Shown in pieces: positions 1-6,466 of a stretch of 21,824 nt of DNA. Made by a program: the position numbers and the translations under genes. Each line of letters begins with the position of its first letter. Position 1 is the first letter of the stretch. The notes under the pieces are model-generated. The model made no database searches. It had not been told where the DNA came from and saw only the letters and a list, made by a program, of their open reading frames with translations. Source of the DNA: Flavobacteriia bacterium (GTDB taxonomy: Bacteria; Bacteroidota; Bacteroidia; Flavobacteriales; Flavobacteriaceae); assembly GCA_018500075.1 (NCBI GenBank), contig JAHBAN010000052.1:1-21824 (forward strand), written 5' to 3'.

Positions 1-1
1 G

Positions 2-241
2 ATCACCTCAGACATTCCTCTGGCGGCGAAATGTGTCGAGGCCGGGGCGCAGGTTCTCAAGCACAACGGCGAGGCGCTGACGGCGGCCAACATTGGCAAT
101 GTGCTGGCGACCCGCGATCTCATGTATGACCTGCGCGCCGCCGATCCGTTTCGTCAGGGCGGGGGCAGGGCCTTTTCCAAGACAGACCGCTCGCGCTTTT
201 TGGAGGCGCTGGAGCGGGAACTGCGCAAGGCGGCAAAGTGA
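2..241 (+). CDS. YaiI/YqxD family (DUF188, UPF0178) protein, 3' part only
   Basis: This is the C-terminal 79 residues of a gene that begins before the window, so its start and N-terminal half are missing. The readable part begins ITSDIPLAAKCVEAGAQVL, continues with NGEALTAANIGNVLATRDLM, and ends with the family's typical PFRQGGGRAFSKTDRSRFLEALERELR tail (given here only as a family hallmark around residues 48-74 of the fragment). These match the UPF0178 family, whose fold resembles PIN-like nucleases and whose biochemical role is not settled. The TGA stop overlaps the GTG start of the HAD gene (GTGA), so the two are probably translationally coupled. Family assignment is confident; function is unknown. 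Confidence 0.85.
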   Translation: MTSDIPLAAKCVEAGAQVLKHNGEALTAANIGNVLATRDLMYDLRAADPFRQGGGRAFSKTDRSRFLEALERELRKAAK

Positions 242-855
242 TCGAGGCGGTTGTCTTTGATATCGGCAATGTGCTGATCGAGTGGCAGCCCGAGCGCTAT
301 TATGCCAAACGCCTCGGCCAAGAGCGGCAAGAGGCCTTCTTTGCGGGCTATGATCTGCACGGGTTGATGAACGAGATCGACGCGGGCGCGCCCTTTGGCG
401 CAAGCATTGCCGCGGCGGCGGCTGCGCACCCCGAATTTGCCGAGGAGCTGCATATTCTGCGCGATGAGTGGCTTTTGTTGACCGCGCAGGTGATGCACCG
501 CTCTGTGCGGCTGTTGCGGGCCTTGAAGGCGGCGGGTGTGCCGGTTTTTGCGCTGTCAAACTTCGGCTCGGAGAACTTCAGATGGAGTGCGGCGGCACAT
601 CCGTTTCTGAGCGAGTTTGACCGCGCCTATATCTCGGGGGACATGAAGCTGCGCAAGCCGTTTGAGGCAATATATGCCGCTGTGGAGGCTGACTGCGGGG
701 TCGCGCCCGAGCGGCTTCTGTTTGGCGATGATCGCGACGACAACCTCGCCACCGCCCACGCGCGCGGCTGGCAGACCCATCGCGTTGACAGCGAGGCAAG
801 CTGGGCGCAAGCTCTGGTGTCACACGGGCTGCTGAGCGAGGAGGCTGCGAGATGA
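238..855 (+). CDS. HAD-superfamily hydrolase (YihX-like phosphatase)
   Basis: The product is a 205-residue cytoplasmic haloacid dehalogenase-type hydrolase, likely acting on a small phosphorylated metabolite. Motif I is FDIGNVLIEW with the nucleophile Asp8; the usual second Asp is replaced by Gly (DxG), as in E. coli YihX. Motif II is LSNFG near residue 106, motif III the Lys in KLRKP near 141, and motif IV the acidic FGDDRDDN near 161-168. The start is GTG at 238, overlapping the upstream stop; an AAGG ribosome-binding site lies about 8 bases before it, and the start puts motif I at the expected distance from the N-terminus. The stop overlaps the next gene (ATGA). YihX acts on glucose 1-phosphate, but the substrate here cannot be read from sequence. 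Confidence 0.9.
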   Translation: MIEAVVFDIGNVLIEWQPERYYAKRLGQERQEAFFAGYDLHGLMNEIDAGAPFGASIAAAAAAHPEFAEELHILRDEWLLLTAQVMHRSVRLLRALKAAGVPVFALSNFGSENFRWSAAAHPFLSEFDRAYISGDMKLRKPFEAIYAAVEADCGVAPERLLFGDDRDDNLATAHARGWQTHRVDSEASWAQALVSHGLLSEEAAR

Positions 856-1766
856 GTATTGAAATGGTTCCCTTTGCGGAGGGCGAAAAGCTGCTCGACT
901 GGGTGGCGCTGACGCAGGCGCTTGAAGCGGGGCACAGGCTCCCCGAGGCCGAGATCGGCGATACGTTTCTGTATCGTGGCAAAGACACGCTCCTGAGCCG
1001 CGCGGCCTGGATTGACGGGATGGGCATCGCTGTGAAATCCGCAACGATTTTTCCCGACAACCCGCTGGGTGGCAAGCCTGTCGTGGGCGGCGGTGTGAGC
1101 CTTTATTCCGATACGGACGGCAGCCTTGAAGCGATTGTCGATTTCCATCTTGTGACCAAATGGAAAACCGCCGGCGATTCCCTGTTGGGCGCTCTGAAGC
1201 TCGCTCGCAAGGACAGCCGCAAGATCCTGATCATTGGCGCAGGCACAGTCGGCCGCGCGCTGCGGCAGGCTTACGGCGCGGGCTTTCCCGAGGCCGAGTT
1301 CACAGTCTGGAACCGCACGCGCGCCAATGCCGAGGCGATGGCGGCGGAGTATCCCGGTCTGAAAGTGGCCGAGAGCCTTGAGGCCGCGGTCAAGGAGGCC
1401 GATATCATCACCTCGGCGACAATGGTGACCGAGCCGAACCTGCTGGGCGCATGGCTTCAGCCCGGCCAGCATATCGATCTCATCGGCGCATACCGCCCCG
1501 ATATGCGCGAGGCAGATGACGAGGCGTTGCGGCGCGCGCGCCTTTTCGTTGACAGCTATCACACAACAATAGGTCACATCGGAGAGATCGAAATTCCGCT
1601 GCAAACAGGGGTGATCCACCGCGATGATCTGATCGCCGATTATTACAAGCCGGACAAGATGCAACGCGGATCCGATGACGAGATCACACTCTTCAAAAAC
1701 GGCGGGGGCGCCCATCTTGACCTGATGACAAGCCGCTACATTCTCCAAGCCTGGCGTGCCCGCTGA
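852..1766 (+). CDS. Ornithine cyclodeaminase / mu-crystallin family protein
   Basis: A 304-residue NAD(P)-dependent enzyme of the OCD/mu-crystallin family. Members include ornithine cyclodeaminases, alanine dehydrogenases and ketimine reductases. Visible marks are the VKSATIFPDN segment with Lys62, the KTAGDSLLGA helix at 105-114 (the family often has RTAA), the Rossmann fingerprint ILIIGAGTVG at 125-134, and IGAYRPDMREADDE near 217-230. The start at 852 has a strong GAGGAGG ribosome-binding site (838-844) with 7 bases of spacing and overlaps the HAD stop. Length is somewhat short for the family (about 310-350). The substrate is uncertain: the RTAA region is altered, so true ornithine deaminase activity should not be assumed. 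It is the last gene of the operon, followed within 5 bases by the repeat element at 1771. Confidence 0.88.
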   Translation: MSIEMVPFAEGEKLLDWVALTQALEAGHRLPEAEIGDTFLYRGKDTLLSRAAWIDGMGIAVKSATIFPDNPLGGKPVVGGGVSLYSDTDGSLEAIVDFHLVTKWKTAGDSLLGALKLARKDSRKILIIGAGTVGRALRQAYGAGFPEAEFTVWNRTRANAEAMAAEYPGLKVAESLEAAVKEADIITSATMVTEPNLLGAWLQPGQHIDLIGAYRPDMREADDEALRRARLFVDSYHTTIGHIGEIEIPLQTGVIHRDDLIADYYKPDKMQRGSDDEITLFKNGGGAHLDLMTSRYILQAWRAR

Positions 1767-1770
1767 CCCC

Positions 1771-1850
1771 TTTTTCTTTCCAGAAATATCCTAGGGGGTG
1801 TGGGGGACAAGTCCCCCACCGCGGTCGGATTTCGCGAAGCGAAATTCGAA
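1771..1850 (+). repeat. Double-hairpin intergenic repeat, copy 1
   Basis: This element fills nearly the whole gap between two convergent genes. It starts with a pyrimidine-rich head, TTTTTCTTTCCAGAAATATC (1771-1790). Next is a perfect 9-bp inverted repeat, GTGGGGGAC (1800-1808) and GTCCCCCAC (1811-1819). Last is an 11-bp near-perfect hairpin, TCGGATTTCGC (1825-1835), loop GAA, GCGAAATTCGA (1839-1849), with a single G-U pair. The same three parts recur in the same order at 20795-20902. Head orientation is the same as the upstream gene, with the head right after its stop. It probably works as a bidirectional 3'-end or terminator structure; that role is inference. Confidence 0.85.
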
Positions 1851-1854
1851 GCCC

Positions 1855-3090
1855 TCACGCCACGGCCTCCAAACGCTTTTCGCGCACGGGCAGATGCACC
1901 AGAGCCGAGAACAAGCCGACCCCGACACCAAACCACCAGACCGCGGTATAGCTGCCGTAGATGTCATACATCCGCCCGCCGAGCCAGACGCCGAGGAAGC
2001 TGCCGAGCTGGTGGCTGAAAAAGACGATCCCGTAGAGCGTGCCCATGTAGCGCAGCCCGTAGATATGGGCGATGAGGCCCGAGGTGAGCGGGACGGTGGC
2101 GAGCCAGAGGGCGCCCATGGCGACCGAAAAGAGCAGCACGGTGGCCGGGCTCATGGGGGTGAGAATAAAGGCGGCGGCGACAAAGGTGCGCGCAAGGTAG
2201 ATCGAGGCGAGCAGATATTTCTTGGAATAGCGCTTGCCAAGATAGCCGGCTGTGAGCGTTCCGGCTATATTTGCAAGGCCGATGAGCGAGATGGCGACGG
2301 CGCCTAGAGCCGAGGTGGAAGAGACGCCGATGCTGTCGAGCAGGGAGCCGGAAACGATCGGGCTGCACATCTCGGTGACAAAGGCGGGGAAATGCGCCGT
2401 GACGAAGGCAAGCTGGTAGCCGCAAGAGAAAAAACCAAGAAAAATCAGAGTGAAAGAGGGGTCGCGGGCGGCCTTTTTGAGGATGGTTCCCATGCTCTCT
2501 TCAAGCTCTTCTTTGGTGGCGGCGACGGGGGCGCGCATGAAGGGCAACAGCATGATCAGCGCGAGCACGGCGGCGGCGAAGACAAGGAAGACATCCTGCC
2601 ATGACATGAAGCCCAAAAGATACTCGGCGACAGGCGCGCCGAGGACTTGCCCGCCGCTCGCCGCGGCTGTCACAATGGCCAGCGACATCGAGCGGTTTTC
2701 ATCCGAGCTGGCGCGGCCAACGACCGCGAGAATGACCCCGAAGCCTGTGCCGGCAACGCCAAATCCTATAAGGATTTCATAGAGTTGGTGCTCAAGCGGG
2801 CTGACGGCGAACGACGAGAGCACAAGCCCCGCCGCATAGACCAAAGCGCCGATGATGACGGCCTTGCGATCGCCTATTTTCTCGGCGATGGCGCCGAAGA
2901 ATGGCTGGCCGATGCCCCAGGCGAGATTTTGCAGGGCGATGGCAAGGGAGAACTCGGCGCGGGGCCAGTTGAACTCCTGTGCGATGGGAATTTGAAACAC
3001 CCCGAAGCTGGCCCGAATGGCAAAGGACACAAGGATAATCACACAGCCTGTGAGGAGCACAGGGGTGAAGAGTGAGGCTTGTTTTGGCAT
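1855..3090 (-). CDS. MFS transporter
   Basis: A 411-residue inner-membrane transporter of the major facilitator superfamily with about 12 hydrophobic segments. The first is PVLLTGCVIILVSFAIRASF, followed by the loop after TM2 carrying FGAIAEKIGDRKAVIIGA, a variant of the MFS motif A G-x3-D-R-x-G-R. The second half repeats this with AGYLGKRYSKKYLLA. A cytoplasmic central loop with EELEES separates the halves. The overall look is that of monocarboxylate or oxalate/formate-like MFS proteins, but the substrate cannot be told. The ATG at 3090 was chosen over an upstream ATG (3141) because an AGGAGA ribosome-binding site lies 5 bases before it and the extra 17 residues are polar and not family-like. 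The gene stands alone, convergent with the OCD gene. Confidence 0.9.
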   Translation of the reverse strand: MPKQASLFTPVLLTGCVIILVSFAIRASFGVFQIPIAQEFNWPRAEFSLAIALQNLAWGIGQPFFGAIAEKIGDRKAVIIGALVYAAGLVLSSFAVSPLEHQLYEILIGFGVAGTGFGVILAVVGRASSDENRSMSLAIVTAAASGGQVLGAPVAEYLLGFMSWQDVFLVFAAAVLALIMLLPFMRAPVAATKEELEESMGTILKKAARDPSFTLIFLGFFSCGYQLAFVTAHFPAFVTEMCSPIVSGSLLDSIGVSSTSALGAVAISLIGLANIAGTLTAGYLGKRYSKKYLLASIYLARTFVAAAFILTPMSPATVLLFSVAMGALWLATVPLTSGLIAHIYGLRYMGTLYGIVFFSHQLGSFLGVWLGGRMYDIYGSYTAVWWFGVGVGLFSALVHLPVREKRLEAVA

Positions 3091-3201
3091 GGGTGTCTCC
3101 TGATCGCAGCAGAGAGTGGCGCGGCTCTGGAGGAAGGTCAATTATTCATTTGTTAACTTTGGTAAAGAGCAGCGGGCGCTGCGCAAAAGGGGGGGTGAAA
3201 A

Positions 3202-3234
3202 GCGTGCACAAGGCGTGCACCGGGCGTGCACCGG
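3202..3234. repeat. Tandem 11-bp repeat, 3 units (GCGTGCAC core)
   Basis: Three head-to-tail units occur: GCGTGCACAAG (3202-3212), GCGTGCACCGG (3213-3223) and GCGTGCACCGG (3224-3234). Each carries the palindrome GTGCAC, placed exactly 11 bases apart at 3204, 3215 and 3226, so the sites lie on nearly the same face of the helix. Confidence 0.9.
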
Positions 3235-3290
3235 CAAAACGTTAATTTCTGTTAAGGAAATTTGGTAAAGGCAGCGTGCGATGCGCCCCG

Positions 3291-3334
3291 CTGGCGGGGC
3301 ACTGGCAGGGCACTGGCAGGGCACTGGCGGGGCA
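3291..3334. repeat. Tandem 11-bp repeat, 4 units (CTGGCRGGGCA)
   Basis: Four head-to-tail units start at 3291, 3302, 3313 and 3324. The outer two read CTGGCGGGGCA and the inner two CTGGCAGGGCA. The period equals that of the unrelated array 60 bases upstream. Here it could be translated as part of a zapE N-terminal extension, but the zapE family does not have such an extension. Confidence 0.9.
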
Positions 3335-3500
3335 GCGAGACTCTGCGGGCAGGAGTGGAGAGCAGCGCAAGAGCGGGCCAGCCGACGGCGCTGTGTCGGG
3401 TTGCTTCGGGAGCGGCGCAACGGATGTGCCTTGGGGTGATGTGCGGTTTGCGGTGGGCGCGCGCCTCTTGGGTGTGCTCTGTGGTGAGACCGTTGGATCT

Positions 3501-3525
3501 GGATATTTATAGCAATAAAAAAGAC
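3501..3525 (-). repeat. Possible reversed head motif of the intergenic repeat family
   Basis: Read on the minus strand, this is GTCTTTTTTATTGCTAT followed by AAATATCC. It resembles the head of the elements at 1771 and 20795 (T-run, CTTTC, then AAATATCC), but the middle differs and no hairpins follow. No minus-strand gene end lies just upstream of it, unlike the other copies, so it may be chance. Confidence 0.3.
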
Positions 3526-3576
3526 GGGGAGGGGGCGGCTTGCGCCCCTGTTGTGAATGGCGATAGGAAGGGCGGT

Positions 3577-4638
3577 ATGACGCGCGATATCATAACCGAA
3601 TATGCGGCCCGTGTGACGGACGGACGGCTGCGGGCCGATCCGGCGCAAGAGGCTGTTTTGCCCGAGCTTGAGCGCATTCGGGCCGCGCTGGCGGCGCCGG
3701 TAAAGCGAGGCTGGTTTGCCAAGGCGCCCGAGCCGATCGCGGGGCTTTATATGTGGGGCGGGGTCGGGCGCGGCAAGTCGATGCTGATGGATCTCTTTGT
3801 GGACTGTCTCGATGTGCCGGTGCGGCGGGTGCATTTTCATGCCTTTATGCAGGAGATCCACAAGGGGATGCATGAGGCGCGCCAGAACAATGTGCAGGAT
3901 GCGCTTGCGCCTGTGGCGGCGGCGGTCAGCAGGGAGGTGCGCTGTCTGGCCTTTGACGAGATGCAGATCACCGATATCACCGATGCGATGATTGTCGGGC
4001 GCTTGTTTGAGGCCCTGTTTGAGGCGGGGGTTGTTGTTGTGACCACCTCCAACCGGGCGCCCGAGGATCTTTATAAGAACGGGCTGAACAGGCAGCTCTT
4101 TTTGCCCTTTATTGCGCTGATTTCGGCGCGGCTTCAGGTCCGGGAGCTGGTGAGCGAGACGGATTACCGTCAGGACAGGCTGGCCGGGGCCGCGACTTAT
4201 TTCAGCCCTGTGAACGGGGCGGCGCGGGCGGCTATTGCGGCGATCTGGGATGATCTGGGCGGGGCGACGGCCAAGCCTTTGCGGTTGAGTGTGAACAAGC
4301 GGGAGGTTGTTTTGCCAGCGTTTCAGAGCGGGGTCGGGCGGGCGCGCTTTCATGAGCTTTGCGGCAAGATGCTTGGTCCGGCGGATTATCTGGCGATTGC
4401 CGAGGCGGTGCGGGTTTTGATTGTTGAGGATATTCCTTGTCTGTCGCGCAGCAACTTCAACGAGGCCAAGCGCTTTGTGACGTTGATTGACGCTTTATAC
4501 GAGGCCAAGGTGCGTCTTATTGCGAGCGCGGCGGCGGCGCCGGAGATGCTTTATCTTGAGGGCGAGGGGACGTTTGAATTTGAGCGGACGGCGAGCCGCT
4601 TGCGCGAGATGCAGGGGGACGGCTGGGGCGAGGGCTGA
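3577..4638 (+). CDS. zapE: Cell division protein ZapE / AFG1-family ATPase
   Basis: A 353-residue P-loop AAA-type ATPase of the AFG1/LACE1/ZapE family. In E. coli ZapE is linked to Z-ring stability under stress and low oxygen; mitochondrial AFG1 is linked to respiratory-complex protein turnover. The N-terminus MTRDIITEYAARVTDGRL is followed by Walker A GGVGRGKS (61-68), the family FHAFMQEIHKGMHE segment (87-100), Walker B CLAFDE (123-128) and the sensor TTSNRAPEDLYKNGLNR (156-172). The start at 3577 is supported by AGGAAGG (3565-3571) five bases upstream and by family length; the open frame upstream encodes repeat-derived sequence. It is convergent with the LysM gene, with a shared terminator between. 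Confidence 0.93.
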   Translation: MTRDIITEYAARVTDGRLRADPAQEAVLPELERIRAALAAPVKRGWFAKAPEPIAGLYMWGGVGRGKSMLMDLFVDCLDVPVRRVHFHAFMQEIHKGMHEARQNNVQDALAPVAAAVSREVRCLAFDEMQITDITDAMIVGRLFEALFEAGVVVVTTSNRAPEDLYKNGLNRQLFLPFIALISARLQVRELVSETDYRQDRLAGAATYFSPVNGAARAAIAAIWDDLGGATAKPLRLSVNKREVVLPAFQSGVGRARFHELCGKMLGPADYLAIAEAVRVLIVEDIPCLSRSNFNEAKRFVTLIDALYEAKVRLIASAAAAPEMLYLEGEGTFEFERTASRLREMQGDGWGEG

Positions 4639-4644
4639 CGCTTT

Positions 4645-4680
4645 GGCCGTGGATGTGGCCGTGGATGTGGCTGTGGAGTT
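4645..4680. repeat. 12-bp tandem repeat after zapE
   Basis: GGCCGTGGATGT occurs twice (4645-4656, 4657-4668), followed by a degenerate third unit GGCTGTGGAGTT (4669-4680). It starts 6 bases after the zapE stop. It is probably slippage-derived; no function is seen. Confidence 0.8.
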
Positions 4681-4709
4681 GGCCGGTTTGGTCTGAGCCT
4701 TATCGGGAA

Positions 4710-4742
4710 AGAAAGGGGGCCGTTGGTTCGGCCCCTCTTTCT
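4710..4742. terminator. Bidirectional terminator between zapE and the LysM gene
   Basis: AGAAAGGGGGCCG (4710-4722) pairs with CGGCCCCTCTTTCT (4729-4742) around a TTGGTT loop, with one bulged T. The minus strand continues T-rich (CTTTCTTTCC), and the plus strand has CTCTTTCTCC. Placement 44 bases after the LysM stop and about 70 after zapE suits shared use by convergent genes. Confidence 0.7.
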
Positions 4743-4786
4743 CCTGCCGATAGATTAAGAGATAACACTCTTGCCCTCGTAAACAT

Positions 4787-5620
4787 TTACCCTGAGGTGA
4801 CCTCGGGGATACTCAGCCTTTGGCCCGCGCGGATGCGGTCGGGGCTGGATAAAAACTGGCGGTTGGCCTCGAAAATCGCTGTGAAGAGCGCGGCGTCGCC
4901 GTAAAAGCGGTTGGCGATTGCGCCGAGGCTGTCGCCGGATTGGACGGTGTAGAAGTTGTAGCGCTTGGTTTCGCCGGCGCGCTGGACAACGCGGACCTCG
5001 ACGCCCTGACTGTTGGCCTCAAAACTGGGTGCGGGCGCTGTATCGGGGCTAGATTTGCGCACGAGGGCGGCCAGAAGCGTTGCGGTATCGACGCGGCCTG
5101 CGTCGGTGCGCAGCGCGCCGGGCACGGCAATCTGGCCCGAGGCGGCGGCCTCGTTGAGTAGGGCGTCGATATAGGCGTCTGACTGGCCTTGCCGGAGCGC
5201 CTGACTCACCAGATCTTGCATATTTGCGGCGGCGGGGGCCGCTTTGGGCGGTGTCGGGCCTGTCAGGCTGGCGAGCACACCTGCGGTCATGTTGCGCAGG
5301 GTGTCGGCGCTTTCCGGCGCGGGGGCGGCGGCTTTGGGCGCTGTTGAGCCTGAGAGGCTGGCGAGGACGCTGGCTGTGATCTCGTCGACGGGCGTGTCCT
5401 GTGCTGTGTCGCGGGCGGGCAGCAGGCCGATCAGCCCTGTATCGGCGCGGGTGACGCTCATGTCATCCGGGCTTTGCGGGGAGGCCGGCTCTTGGGGCGC
5501 GGTGGCCAGGGCATCGCCGGAGGGCTGCATCAGGATGAGCGCCAGTGTGACGGTGAGAAAGGCCGCGCCGATGAGGAGCAGGCGGGTGAGATGCGGGTTG
5601 GGGCGCGTCAAGGGCTTCAT
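4787..5620 (-). CDS. Membrane-anchored LysM-domain protein
   Basis: A 277-residue protein with a short basic N-terminus, one hydrophobic segment at about 11-31 (LTRLLLIGAAFLTVTLALIL), a long Ala/Pro-rich periplasmic linker, and a C-terminal LysM domain (about 224-272: YTVQSGDSLGAIANRFYG ... IRAGQRLSIP). LysM domains bind peptidoglycan, so the protein probably tethers the inner membrane to the cell wall or senses it. The linker holds an internal duplication: ITASVLASLSGSTAPKAA (81-98) and MTAGVLASLTGPTPPKAA (111-128), visible also in the DNA at a 90-base offset. The hydrophobic segment has no clear cleavage site, so an anchor is more likely than a signal peptide. The start overlaps the stop of the rhodanese gene (ATGA), so the two are co-translated. 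Confidence 0.85.
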   Translation of the reverse strand: MKPLTRPNPHLTRLLLIGAAFLTVTLALILMQPSGDALATAPQEPASPQSPDDMSVTRADTGLIGLLPARDTAQDTPVDEITASVLASLSGSTAPKAAAPAPESADTLRNMTAGVLASLTGPTPPKAAPAAANMQDLVSQALRQGQSDAYIDALLNEAAASGQIAVPGALRTDAGRVDTATLLAALVRKSSPDTAPAPSFEANSQGVEVRVVQRAGETKRYNFYTVQSGDSLGAIANRFYGDAALFTAIFEANRQFLSSPDRIRAGQRLSIPEVTSG

Positions 5621-6249
5621 GATGTCGGCTGCTTTACGGAGAGGCCGAGGAGGAGCCAGACTTGCATTCCGCCGCGATAATATTTGATCTTTTCGGCGGG
5701 GTAGCCCGCGCTGCGCAGGGCATTGATCGCGCGGGGGGACTGGTCACACCAGGGACCGTTGCAAAACAGCAGAAGCTCTTTGGCGGCGGCAAAATCCCAT
5801 GCGGTTCCGTCGGTTTCGGCGCCGAGGGCCTTCAGGATTTCGTCACGGTAGGGATTGCTCTCTTGCAGGGTGGCGAAGGGCACATTGACGGCGCCCGGGA
5901 TTGTTCCTTTGGCGAACCAGTCGGGCATACGGCTGTCGAGCAGGAGGCCTTGGCCGCGGGCGACTGTGGTTTCGAGGAAGGAAATCACCTCGAGTTCGCC
6001 GACTGTTTCGACGCCCTCGCCCGCGCTCATGGCGTGGATGCAGAACGGCGGGCAGGCGCGCGATGTTTTGGTGAACTCGCCTGTGAGCTGGTGAGAGGTG
6101 TCCTGGATCCGTTCGATGACGAGGGTTTGGCCTGTCTCGAATGTGATCTGTTTGGACGGGTTGTCAGGTGTGAGGCGCACATCCTGTGCGAAGGTCACTG
6201 CTGGCATAAGGCACGCGCCAGCGAAAAAAATGCCTAAAAGGCGTCTCAT
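5617..6249 (-). CDS. Exported rhodanese-like domain protein
   Basis: A 210-residue protein with an N-terminal signal peptide (MRRLLGIFFAGACLMPAVTFA, cleavage likely after Ala21) and a C-terminal rhodanese fold, so it probably acts in the periplasm. Rhodanese marks are LLLDSRMPDWFAKGTIPGAVNVPF (about 102-125; a family landmark) and the active-loop region LLFCNGPWCDQSPRA (160-174) with Cys163 and Cys168. A second cysteine pair, CPPFC (66-70), precedes the domain; this suggests disulfide chemistry or metal binding, which is inference. The ATG at 6249 was preferred over ATGs further upstream because a GGGGGA site precedes it and the signal peptide then starts correctly. The first gene of a two-gene unit with the LysM gene; its promoter region is unusual (6309-6412). 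Confidence 0.85.
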   Translation of the reverse strand: MRRLLGIFFAGACLMPAVTFAQDVRLTPDNPSKQITFETGQTLVIERIQDTSHQLTGEFTKTSRACPPFCIHAMSAGEGVETVGELEVISFLETTVARGQGLLLDSRMPDWFAKGTIPGAVNVPFATLQESNPYRDEILKALGAETDGTAWDFAAAKELLLFCNGPWCDQSPRAINALRSAGYPAEKIKYYRGGMQVWLLLGLSVKQPTS

Positions 6250-6315
6250 TACTATCCCCCAAATCATTGCACGCTTCATTCTGTGGCGCAGGGCGTGCGT
6301 CGACTGCTGACTCAA

Positions 6316-6345
6316 GATATAGGCGAATCAGTGCGAATCGGTCAA
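6316..6345 (-). promoter_or_regulatory. Predicted sigma70 promoter of the rhodanese-LysM operon
   Basis: On the minus strand TTGACC (6345-6340) and TATATC (6321-6316) are 18 bases apart, matching -35 and -10 elements well for this group. Transcription would start near 6309, leaving a leader of about 60 bases. Two GATTCGC direct repeats, 10 bases apart, sit inside the spacer. Confidence 0.55.
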
Positions 6346-6412
6346 CATAAAGTGATTCGGAATATTGCGAATCAGAGCGGTCTCGGGGCTAAGCTGTTGT
6401 TAGTGATTCGCA
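6324..6412. promoter_or_regulatory. Operator-like array of TGATTCG / CGAATCA motifs
   Basis: Five copies of a GCGAATC/GATTCGC-type motif occur, at 6324-6330, 6334-6339, 6353-6359, 6368-6374 and 6404-6412. Two form a dyad: TGATTCG (6353-6359) and CGAATCA (6368-6374), whose 8-base centre GAATATTG is itself nearly palindromic, so 20 of 22 positions are symmetric. Each copy contains GANTC, the site methylated by CcrM in alphaproteobacteria; a sixth GANTC (GACTC) is at 6309. Flanking bases are conserved beyond GANTC, so a specific transcription factor is as likely as methylation control. Confidence 0.6.
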
Positions 6413-6466
6413 TTTTTTTCAAATGCGCAGGATTTATTTTACCTTTTGGTCCGGGGTTGCGCGGCC

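Larger units (their letters stand above)
3091..3576. other. 486-base intergenic region between divergent MFS and zapE
   Basis: No convincing gene is present. The frame of zapE is open back to 3262, but that stretch translates the 11-bp repeats and lacks family similarity. The region holds a sequence pair sharing TGTTAA and TTTGGTAAAG (3151-3174 and 3250-3276), two different 11-bp tandem arrays (3202-3234 and 3291-3334), and a reversed AAATATCC-type motif (3501-3525). An AT-rich patch at 3140-3165 probably includes the MFS promoter, and a weak TTGGAT / TAAAAA pair spaced by 17 bases (3493-3521) is a possible zapE promoter. A TTAA-N6-TTAA pair at 3242-3255 resembles CtrA sites, but the usual spacing is 7. 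Confidence 0.6.

Noticed and set aside
3242..3255. CtrA binding site
   Set aside because: The two TTAA half-sites are 6 bases apart rather than 7; too weak to call alone.
3202..3334. CRISPR-like array
   Set aside because: The units are 11 bp and contiguous, with no spacers and no cas genes.
3262..3576. N-terminal extension of zapE by 105 codons
   Set aside because: It translates the 11-bp repeats, has no family similarity, and a good ribosome-binding site precedes the ATG at 3577.
3142..4353. Minus-strand open frame (403 codons) opposite zapE
   Set aside because: Composition is that of an antisense shadow; the plus strand encodes a clear ZapE.
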